Of a stretch of DNA of 64,000 nucleotides, positions 55,574 to 64,000 are shown in pieces; positions within the stretch are counted from its first letter, which is position 1; each line of letters starts with the position of its first letter. Source of the DNA: Ancylostoma caninum (lineage: Eukaryota; Nematoda; Chromadorea; Rhabditida; Ancylostomatidae); contig JBAJFG010000105.1 in the NCBI GenBank assembly GCA_037903475.1, forward strand, positions 62,001 through 126,000, read 5' to 3'. The notes beneath the pieces are model-generated. The model saw nothing but the letters and a program-made list of their open reading frames with translations, made no database searches and was not told the DNA's origin. Position numbers and translations under genes: made by a program.

Positions 55574-56034
55574 GTCAAGTGTCATGGCGGTAGGATGAAC
55601 TCCAAAACTCACCACAACGCTTTAGGCGATGATTGCATGCCAGCTCACATCCACGAAGTATAGGATGGCGGACCATTGCCACCCACTTCACTGCTAGAGC
55701 ACGCATGTGCGAACAGAGGAGATCATCGCCTTGCTGGGAACTGATCGCCTTCTCATGCAATAGAAATAGTGCGAGAGGTGAGTGGACGCAGAATTAGCTA
55801 TCCCGAGCGTCTCACTCTGCGTCTACTCGCCTCTTCCACTATTTCCACAGCATGAGAAGGCGATCAGTTCCCAGCAGGGCGATGATCTCCTCTGTTCGCA
55901 CATGCGTGCTTTAGCAGTAACGTGGGTGGCAATGGTCTGCTACCCTATACTTCGCGGATGTGAGCTGACATGCAATCATCGCCTAAAGCGTGGTGGTGAG
56001 TTTTGGAGTTCATCACGCCGCCATGACACTTTAC
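55574..56034. mobile_element. Fold-back element with 0.22-kb arms
   Basis: Arms about 55574-55799 and 55813-56034 are near-perfect reverse complements: GTGTCATGGCGG/CCGCCATGACAC, GCGATGATTGCATG/CATGCAATCATCGC, GAAGGCGATCAGTTCCCAGC in both orientations. Spacer about 13 bp. Open frames inside are arm copies. Confidence 0.8.
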
Positions 56035-57066
56035 TACTGGCAGGTTAGCAACCAACTCTCGAGAAAGACGTGATCAAAGATGTAACCTCCTTCAGAAAAG
56101 ACGATTTTCGTTGGTTGCATTGCCGTTCATCAAGAAAGGATTACCTTCTTGGTAGGGAAAACACAGTAGTTACTCTACACCATTTTCCACCAAACTTGAT
56201 CCATTCTGCTACTCAACATACATAATTCATCCGTCCACGTGTTCGTTTTTTTCAAACTCTAATGCTGTGCGTTGGGATAGACAACATGATTTGATTATAG
56301 AGTTTGCAGTTTACAATTTTATAATGGAAATCAATTGGATAAAGACATGTTGCAGTAGGACTAGGGGAAACACATACTGGTGGATGAGTTCCCTCGGATA
56401 ACTGGTGGATGAGTTCCCTTGGATAATAGGAAGTCCAAACCGCAGCAATGGACCCATTAGGGAGTATGCATTGGATTGAATAGGGCATATTGGACAACCA
56501 AATAAACGGATTACTCGGTCTGGTCAGATATCTTATTACCTCCAGCTATTCCAATTTGACATGAACAATAGCTAAGAGTGAAAAATTCACTAAAATCCTC
56601 GTCATTATAGCAATCGTGGCAATTAACCTCAGCAGTCCTGCTTCTGCCGAGCGCTAAGCGTCCATTGCGTCATCAAAGAAGCATGTCATGTTCGTGTGAT
56701 TCGAACTTTCAACTTTATATACTAAAGAGATATGAGCAGAAGTGTTCCTCTTAGATGTTTGCGGGTCCCGCCACGGACAGAATAAAAGCACACGAGGAGG
56801 CCGAGCTCCCGTAAACTAGTGTTGAATGAGGAGCACAGGACAAGGCGGATGGGCCCACGATGTTGAGTATCTATTCATGTGAGCGGGTCACTAACCTTGA
56901 AAAACACCTTCTCGCGATATCACGTTACAAAGGTGGAAGCAAGCCTGTGGTGAAAAGGAGAAGAGGGATAAGGTGATCGGTGCTGATCAACTCCGTTTGC
57001 GGGATGCGCCACGCATTTCATTTCTTCTGAGCATCGCAGAGGCACTGAATGCGTATGTGCCCTAAG

Positions 57067-57247
57067 TTACAGTCCTTGTCGAAAAGATAGACGGATTCCG
57101 TCACTGCAGAAACGCTGTGGGACCCGAACGATGGAAGCGGAGAGAGCATGCTCCATGTGAGAGGGTCCAGAGGGTCCCACCACGATTCTGCGGCCGCGAC
57201 GATATGAAATCGCACGCGCAATCCGTCTATCTTTTCGACAAGGACTG
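57067..57247. repeat. 28-bp inverted repeat pair
   Basis: CAGTCCTTGTCGAAAAGATAG... at 57067 is matched by its reverse complement at about 57220-57247, with about 125 bp between. It lies next to the SINE-like unit and may be part of it. Confidence 0.7.
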
Positions 57248-57329
57248 CACTTGCGAGGGGCATCCGATGTCTCTCGGACTCCTCTGACACCAATTTATCG
57301 AGTCCGGATGGATGCAATGCTTGGTTGGC

Positions 57330-57400
57330 CTCTGGCGAGATCGAACCATCATCGATCATGCGAGCTAACGGCGGACCTCTTAGCACTGCACTACGCAAAG
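57330..57400 (-). mobile_element. tRNA-derived SINE head (A and B boxes)
   Basis: The minus strand reads an A-box-like TAGTGCAGTGCTAAGAGG (57376-57393) and a B box GGTTCGATCTC (57337-57347), spaced as in a tRNA, but the ends do not form an acceptor stem. Downstream sequence continues into a non-tRNA body. This fits a tRNA-derived SINE better than a functional tRNA. Confidence 0.5.
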
Positions 57401-57851
57401 ACACGAAAAATAAGAAAAATTGAGACAAACCAACCCCTTCTACCCTGCATGTGTGAATGAGAATCCAAAATTGCGATGGTCCCGTTTTCTCTTTCATGCA
57501 CAATTAACACTGCTCTTTCGACGATTATCAACACAAAGAACAGCACCGGAAGATGAGCAATGAATTCACTAAAATCGTGCTTACATAATTAATGTCTTTC
57601 ACGCCATCACCTTACGTATCCCTGTCAGCAGATCGATTCTCTCATGATTAATTGTGCTGACCTATCAATAGCATGTTGGATATGCTGCGGTAAAAGTCGC
57701 CAGGTGATTCCTCGAACACTTCGATAGTCGATCTCGTGTATAACCCCGCCTAGTGCTTCGATCCCTTGTGGAATTGTAAACGTGTCAAGGGTCGGCAGAA
57801 ATGACATTCGCGAGTTTCTGGAAAAGGGTGGAGTGCTTACTCTCCGCAAAC

Positions 57852-60836
57852 TACAATACCAACGGTGTCGCTTGATGAAACTGCGCGATGTCTGCGATTT
57901 CGCGTTTTTTTCGTCGTTTCTCCATAATTCCCTTCAATCTCAACCATTTTCAAAATGGAGCAGATATTCGGAGTCAGGATGGTCCCATCTATCTGGTAGT
58001 GCAGTTAAAATTTGAAATTTTGAAAAATTTTGGTGGTCAACTTGCAAAATCACCTAAGGACACAATTAAGAGAGACTCGCTGCATCGAGTCTCTCTTGAT
58101 TATATCCGCAGGTACTTTTGTGAAAATGGCACCCGCTAGTTTCCCAAAAGTTGTTACACTGCACTGAAAATACATTTTTCGAACTCAGAAAGTGATTAGA
58201 AGAAGAATGGTACCTCATACGACTATCGCAGGATTTCCTAAGAACTTGAATTCAATTTTCGTCGATTTCAACCATTACTTTCACATTTTGAACTTTATGA
58301 AGACAAGAAGATTCGTGAAGTCTTCAGAGAAAATTATTCAGAGCTGTCGCGAAAACCTGATAACTGCGATTGCGCTTCTAATCGCGCATGGCTGCGATCT
58401 AGACAAAATTTTACTTTCTCATCCCCGAAAAAAGATTTTTTAAGGGAAATGATCTTGAACGCACAACTCGTCACTTGGTGTGATTTTTGGGACCCTGTAA
58501 CGCTAGCAAGCGCACAATTTTGCGGCTGAACATGCGATTTAGGCAAAATCTCGGTTTTCTGAATTTCCTTGAAAATTTTCACTTTTCCCAGTGGATCGTA
58601 AGTTTCCACCACCCATCCAGACAATAACTTTTTCATTGACAATAAATCCATTACAATGTATTCCCTTCACATTTTCCTCCTGAACTCTAACCACATCCCT
58701 GGCAGGCTATTATCGCGGCCTCGGTGTCGCTCGATCGATGGATCGCTGGACCTCGCCATAGACTAGCGCGCCCTGCGGTACTTTAGCAGCTCATGGGTGT
58801 GACTGTATTTGAAATAATGGAGGAACTATTGAGAAAAGGAAATTTGACATGGAACTAAGAAGCTTTTCTTTCATCGCGGAAATACAGTATGAAATCCGAT
58901 TTTCAGACTTTTTCGAGCTTGCTGTCAATAATCAAATAAAATGTCAAAAAATTTAGCAAGTAGGAGTTTTTCACAGTAATTTCTACCACTTTCAGTTCCG
59001 TCACTATGGAAATCCGAATGAGGGTCCGAAATTGGAGATTGCCTGTCATCTCGCTTGCTTGACACATTTGAGCAGAATTGTAAAAGGTGACTCAGGATCG
59101 GACTCGCATTCTTTAGAAATTTTAGCCTGCACCTCTTTTTAGGAGGTTATCCGATACCATCACACTTATTTTCTACCCTTAGCGCCGTCTTCGTAAGGAT
59201 ACGGTTGCAATAACGTAAGAGAGCGAAATAAAATGCAATCTTCGACAAGGAAATCGAAGTTGCAATGCCAGATGCTGCAGCCTGGCTAACGTATGGTGTT
59301 ACAGTACAAAATGGCTACGATTCTCATGTTTATCACATTCATTAACCCTCTCATCAATTAGTGGGGAAATTCCCGGGATTTTCTGAACACAAAAGCGAGA
59401 GACTGCCATTTCCTCGCTAGAATTCATATTTTCTCTGTTTCTCACTGTGATCTCAAAACGTGATTAGGATAGGAAATTAGTGCGATTCTCGTGATCAAAT
59501 AAACCCCTAGAATGAAGTCCAGGCTAGAATTTCTAAAGAATGCGAGTCCGATCCTGAGTCACCTTTTGTAATTCTGTCACAGTTGACGCGATTTCAAGCG
59601 TATTCCGGGTTGTTTTCCGATATGGTGCATGAACATGTGAAAAGATGATTCCTCGATCAGAAAAATCTCAACACCAAACAGTTCTCATCCACAATTATAC
59701 CAATTATTTTGAAAAACTCCTACTCGCTAATTTTTTTTTGTCGTTTTATTTGATTATTGACAGCAAGCTCGAAAAACTCTGAAAATCGGATTTCATACTG
59801 TATTTCCGCGATGAAAGAAAAGCTTCTTAGTTCCATGTCAAATTTCCTTTTCTCAATAGTTCCTCCATTATTTCAAATACAGTCGCACCCATGAGCTGCT
59901 AAAGTACCGCAGGGCGCGCTAGTCTATGGCGAGGTCCAGCGATCCATCGATCGAGCGACACCGAGGCCGCGATAATAGCCTGCCAGGGATGTGGTTAGAG
60001 TCAGGAGGAAAATGTGAAGGGAATACATTGTAATGGATTTATTGTCAATGAAAAAGTTATTCTCTGGATGGTTGGTGGAAACTTGCATACGATCCACTGG
60101 GAAAAGTGAAAATTTTCAAGGAAATTCAGAAAACCGAGATTTTGCCTAAATCGCATGTTCAGCCGCAAAATTGTGCGGTTGCTAGCGTTACAGGGTCCTA
60201 AAAATCACACCAAGTGACGAGTTGTGCGTTCAAGATTATTTCCCTTGAAAAATCTTTTTTCGGGGATGAGAAAGTAAAATTTTGTCTAAATCGCAGCCAT
60301 GCGCGATTAGAAGCGCAATCGCAGTTATCAGGTTTTCGCGACAGCTCTGAATAATTTTCTCTGAAGACTTCACGAATCTTCTTGTCTTCATAAAGTTCAA
60401 AATGTGAAAGTAATGGTTGAAATCGACGAAAATTGAATTCAAGTTCTTAGGAAATCCTGCGATAGTCGTATGAGGTACCATTCTTCTTCTAATCACTTTC
60501 TGAGTTCGAAAAATGTATTTTCAGTGCAGTGTAACAACTTCTGGGAAACTAGCGGGGGCCATTTTCACAAAAGTACCTGCGGATATAATCAAGAGAGACT
60601 CGATGCAGCGAGTCTCTCTTAATTGTGTCCTTAGGTGATTTTGCAGGTTGACCACCAAAATTTTTCAAAATTTCAAATTTTAACTGCACTACCAGATAGA
60701 TGGGACCATCCTGACTCCGAATATCTGCTCCATTTTGAAAATGGTTGAGATTGAAGGGAATTATGGAGAAACGACGAAAAAAACGCGAAATCGCAGACAT
60801 CGCGCAGTTTCATCAAGCGACACCGTTGGTATTGTA
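57852..60836. mobile_element. 3-kb palindromic element, 1.1-kb arms
   Basis: Left arm 57852-58972, right arm 59710-60836, very similar reverse complements with few substitutions and short indels; loop 737 bp. Small hairpins sit inside each arm (AAGAGAGACTCG/CGAGTCTCTCTT at 58068-58097 and 60591-60620). Paired open frames of about 83 codons in the arms differ by one or two residues but have no family resemblance. No transposase in the loop. Confidence 0.85.
59073..59576. repeat. Nested 57-bp inverted repeats in the loop
   Basis: 59073-59129 and 59520-59576 are reverse complements (GACTCAGGATCGGACTCGCA in opposite directions). This makes a palindrome inside the loop of the larger palindrome. 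Confidence 0.8.
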
Positions 60837-61594
60837 CTGCATATGTACATCCTAGAAACTGAGGAACGACATCAACTTACTGTCGTTTCGCCATTTCTCG
60901 GGCATGCACCGCATTTCCATCTACGATTGAATTGGTTAGTAAAGCTAGTAATGACACTGGAATGATGACTTCCTGAAAGATTTTCAACACAGTATATTTG
61001 CAGCAATGACGTTAACTCCTCACTTACGTTGTTGTTGTTGCTTTCCCGCGACAAAGGCATTGCCGGCAACTTCATTCCTGACCTCAAATGGAGATTCAAA
61101 TTCGAATGATTTTATATCGAAAATTAAAATGAAAAATTAAAATAAACAGCGGCAGTCATCCATGGTTAAGCGTAGAAAGCGGCGAAAAGCACGCCGGTGA
61201 GCGTCACTGTTGAAAAAAGTTAGCAAGCTTCTGTACCCAGATCTATGTGTTTCGCAGGACGTCGCTATCCTATACTTTACAATGGGGCACTGCCACCACA
61301 GCAGAATTCAGAAGGCGCTTATAATAAATTCGCGCTTATAATCCACTCGCTAGCCAATTAACCAAATGATACTACTTATCTACACGTGACATCAGTCGGG
61401 TGAATTGAGAGAGACAAGCATGAGCGAGTTGATGTGCACAGTGTGTGGCATTTCATGCTAGAGCATGTGCCTGTATGATGAGTCCTAGGCAGAAATGCAC
61501 CTCGAAGGCTGCCCTGACGCAGACGAGACGTTCGCACTTATAGCGTAGCAGCAAACCGCGGAGATCATGCGGGGATTATGGCGCATTTACTGGT
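60837..61594. other. Intergenic, nothing recognised
   Basis: Lies between the palindrome and the 3' end of the RTE element. A short GTTGTTGTTGTTG run occurs near 61026. No exon or RNA gene seen. Confidence 0.5.
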
Positions 61595-61615
61595 TTCTTC
61601 TTCTTCTTCTTCTTC

Positions 61616-63475
61616 TTAGCGTTTTTCCCGTTTCGCAGCGGGGTCCGCTTTGCTGATCTTTTGACGCCAGAGTGCTCTGTCGTGCGCTTGGTCGGGATGG
61701 ATCCCAGCCGTCTTGAGGTCACCGTGTACGGTGTCAAGCCATCGTTGCTTTGATCGTCCTTTAGGCCGCTTTCCTGGTACCTCTACGTCGAAGCCAATCC
61801 TACAGACTTTGTCGCCATCAGCGCGAAGAACGTGACCAAACCATCGCAGACGCGCCTCACGGAGCTTGTCGGCTATCGCAGCTACCCCAAATCGCTGTCG
61901 TATGTCCTGGTTGCATATGCGATCTAGCTGCCTAAAGCCACCCATCCACCGCAGCATCCTCATCTCAGTGACACTGATTCGGCGTTCCATTTCCTTAGTG
62001 GCGGGCCAGCACTCGGCACCATACAGCGCGACAGGACGTACCACGGTACGGTAGATCTTCGACTTGAGCCGGTCTGGTATGTCCTTGTCGCACAGCACAC
62101 CAGTCAGCGAGCGCCACTTCAACCACGCAGCGGCGACGCGTGCGGTGATCTCATGGACGAGGCTGCCGTCTGATGAAACCACTGAGCCGAGGTATTTGAA
62201 CGTAGCGGCTCGCGGAAGATTCGTGCCATTAACTTTGATAGTGCCAGACTCGTGTTCGTCGGTGGTCAAATACTCGGTCTTCTTAACGTTGAGGCGGAGG
62301 CCGAACCGTGCCAGCTGGTCACTCCACGCTTGCGTCTGTCGTTCAAGTTCGCCCTTGTCTTCAGATGCAAGCATTACGTCATCCGCGTACAGCAGCGTCC
62401 ACGGCGCTGGTCTGTGAAGCTCCTTTGTGATGGCATCCATGACTACGATGAAAAGAAGCGGGGAAAGGGCTGAGCCTTGGTGTACGCCCACGGTTATGGG
62501 GAACTCCGTCGACGTACCCGCGGCCGCCTGCACTTTACTCCTGTGATCGGCGTAGAGAATCCGCACCCATTCGATCAGCTCTTCGGGAATGCCGTGAAGC
62601 CGCAGAGCATACCAAATGACTTCGTGGGGGACGCGGTCAAAGGCCTTCTCCAGATCTAGGAAAGCTAGATGCAATGGTCTTTTCTTTTCACGATGCTTCT
62701 CAATCAGGAGACGGGCGACGTGGATGGCATCGGTAGTGCCGCATCCGGATACAAAGCCGCATTGGTTGGGAGATAGCTGGACGATTTCGCGAATCCGGCG
62801 ATCAATGATGCGTTCGAAGATCTTCATGGTATGCGACAACAGACGGATTGGTCGATAGTTCGCGCAGTCAGCGGGGCTACCCTTGCCCTTCCAGATTGGG
62901 ATGGTAGTGCTTCGCTGCCAGTCCACGGGCACCTTCTTCTCCGCTATGACTAGATTAAAAAATTTCGTTAACCAATCAGCGGAGTTCCAGCACTGCGACT
63001 TCCACAATTCTGCTGCCATATCATCTGGACCAGTCGCTTTGCCTGGCTTCATTCGCTTCAGTGCATACATGGTCTCTTCGATGGTGATTGGCTGCACTGG
63101 TCCGGAGGTGGGCGGAACTTCTGGGACGGATGGATGGGCAAATTCTTCCGTCGAAACCTTCTCAAAGTAATCCTTCCATCGTTGCATCACCTTCTTGTGA
63201 TCCATCAGGAGGTGGCCTTGCTCGTCGTTGACGCCGTGAAACTTCTCGACGTCGGCTGCTTGGCGCTGACGCGATTTCGCTAGCCGGTAGATGAAGCGCT
63301 CACCGTCCCTCGAGTCTAACTTCTTACAGACTTCATCGTAATGAGCCGCCTTCGCCGCGGCTACAGCCTTCTTAGCAGCCCTTTTCGCTTTGCGGTAACT
63401 CCTCCAATTGTCTGTCGTTTTATTGTCAAGGAAGGAGTGGTAGAGCCGCTTCTTTTCGCGAACTTTCGCCCTCAC
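61616..63475 (-). CDS. RTE reverse transcriptase
   Basis: A 619-codon open frame, internal part of a longer polyprotein (the first codon is GTG and the frame is open a little further 5', to KTWLWTEE). RT blocks in order: KPGKATGPDDMAAELWK, WKGKGSPADCANYRPI, AFLDLEKAFDRVPHEVIW (motif A Asp), GVHQGSALSPLLF (motif B), LLYADDVMLAS (catalytic YADD), then the RTE C-terminal region with RWFGHVLRAD, and a basic end AKREKR. All catalytic residues are present, so this part looks recently active; the upstream breaks suggest the copy is dead or contains sequencing indels. Confidence 0.9.
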   Translation of the reverse strand: MRAKVREKKRLYHSFLDNKTTDNWRSYRKAKRAAKKAVAAAKAAHYDEVCKKLDSRDGERFIYRLAKSRQRQAADVEKFHGVNDEQGHLLMDHKKVMQRWKDYFEKVSTEEFAHPSVPEVPPTSGPVQPITIEETMYALKRMKPGKATGPDDMAAELWKSQCWNSADWLTKFFNLVIAEKKVPVDWQRSTTIPIWKGKGSPADCANYRPIRLLSHTMKIFERIIDRRIREIVQLSPNQCGFVSGCGTTDAIHVARLLIEKHREKKRPLHLAFLDLEKAFDRVPHEVIWYALRLHGIPEELIEWVRILYADHRSKVQAAAGTSTEFPITVGVHQGSALSPLLFIVVMDAITKELHRPAPWTLLYADDVMLASEDKGELERQTQAWSDQLARFGLRLNVKKTEYLTTDEHESGTIKVNGTNLPRAATFKYLGSVVSSDGSLVHEITARVAAAWLKWRSLTGVLCDKDIPDRLKSKIYRTVVRPVALYGAECWPATKEMERRISVTEMRMLRWMGGFRQLDRICNQDIRQRFGVAAIADKLREARLRWFGHVLRADGDKVCRIGFDVEVPGKRPKGRSKQRWLDTVHGDLKTAGIHPDQAHDRALWRQKISKADPAAKREKR

Positions 63476-63728
63476 TTCCTCTGTCCAGAGCCAAGTCTTC
63501 CTGTCAATCTTCCGTCGATCAGATCAGGTCGTGCCCAGTTCGGAGCGAGCAGTTGCGAGGACAGCATCAGTTACATTTGCCATGTTTCGTCGACGTTCGT
63601 GATGGGTGGCAACTGAATGTGAGAGATGACTGCTGTTTCTTTCTCTCTTAATCTCCACCACTTGATTCGAGCCGGCCCACATCGTTCGACGCGCTTCTTG
63701 TTTGGCGGCGCGATTTTCATTGTGCAGA

Positions 63729-64000
63729 TTAGCGGCCGGTGTTGCGACGCGACCGTCTCATACGGACTTTTGCATCCGTGACGAGCTTCTGGTCTTGATA
63801 CCTCACAAGCACGTAGTCGATCTGTGTCGTGTTGCTGCCGCTGTAGAAGGAGACGAGGTGGGATGGTCGCTTTCGAAATCTCGTGTTCGTTATAATAAGG
63901 TTATGAGACTCGGCGTAATCGAGAATGCGCTCGCCATCCTCGTTACGCACCCCGTATCCGAAGCCGCCGTGGCATCTGTAGCCGTCCTTCGTCGATCCTA
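63729..64000 (-). pseudogene. RTE endonuclease C-terminal fragment
   Basis: Frame open from the window edge: HGGFGYGVRNEDGERILDYA, then NTRFRKRPSHLVSFYSG and TQIDYVLVRYQDQKLVTDAK, matching the APE-type endonuclease end of nematode RTEs. It then leaves frame (RMRRSRRNTGR, stop) before the expected QHRP motif. The catalytic N-terminal part lies beyond 64000. Confidence 0.8.

Larger units (their letters stand above)
53504..57851. other. Gene-poor region right of the array
   Basis: Holds short GCTGCTGCGGTCCTTCC repeats, one possible plus-strand exon, a fold-back element and a SINE-like unit, each listed separately. The rest shows no exons that I can join. Confidence 0.5.
61595..64000 (-). mobile_element. 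RTE-clade non-LTR retrotransposon, 5' cut by window
   Basis: Order on the minus strand: end of the apurinic endonuclease (63729-64000), a linker with frame breaks (63476-63728), reverse transcriptase and C-terminal region (61616-63475), then an (AAG)n tail at 61595-61617 directly after the stop. A very short 3' UTR ending in a simple repeat is typical of RTE elements. GC content is higher than the surroundings. Confidence 0.88.

Noticed and set aside
57330..57400. A functional tRNA gene
   Set aside because: A and B boxes are present but no acceptor or anticodon stem forms; treated as a SINE head.
57888..58443. Two 83-codon frames repeated in both arms of the palindrome
   Set aside because: Preserved only because the arms are near-identical; no family resemblance, splice context or start signal.

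Overview
The window looks like nuclear DNA of a parasitic clade V (strongylid, hookworm-like) nematode. Four things support this: small phase-consistent exons with GT..AG introns, some very short (about 50 bp); a likely spliced-leader acceptor just before a start codon; a 22-nt sequence differing from canonical nematode SL1 at one base; and nematode-type UDP-glucuronosyltransferases next to RTE, Penelope and mariner elements. The species is inferred, not shown.

Layout. All host protein genes I could assemble are on the minus strand. (1) 1241-5203: 5' half of a UDP-glucuronosyltransferase (UGT-A, 5 exons, rest not seen). (2) 6836-10604: complete 5-exon, 132-residue SnoaL/DUF4440-like protein. 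(3) 13124-18173: two Penelope-like retroelements in inverted orientation. (4) 20855-28302: complete 13-exon UGT (UGT-B, about 530 residues); exons 1-5 match UGT-A exon for exon in length and phase, so the two are paralogues. (5) 30862-43524: a 6-exon gene for a secreted-then-membrane receptor L-domain protein (C. elegans irld-like), with introns full of fold-back elements, a minisatellite, an (AC)n tract and a TTAA-flanked piggyBac-like element. (6) 44935: an SL1-like 22-mer in genomic DNA. (7) 46098-53503: a tandem array of 32 tRNA-Glu(TTC) units on the minus strand, built from 219-bp and 244-bp monomers. (8) 53504-61594: gene-poor DNA with a tRNA-derived SINE and a 3-kb palindrome. (9) 61595-64000: an RTE-clade non-LTR retrotransposon running off the right edge.

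The two UGTs fit small-molecule conjugation at the ER membrane. The most distinctive system is the tRNA-Glu array. Every unit has a Pol III T4 stop, and nearly every 5' end abuts a 7-8 bp perfect hairpin. In one decayed unit that hairpin has changed on both arms so that pairing is kept. Much of the remaining DNA is palindromic MITE-like sequence. Exon models rest on splice-site reading, phase matching and family resemblance by eye; no search was run.
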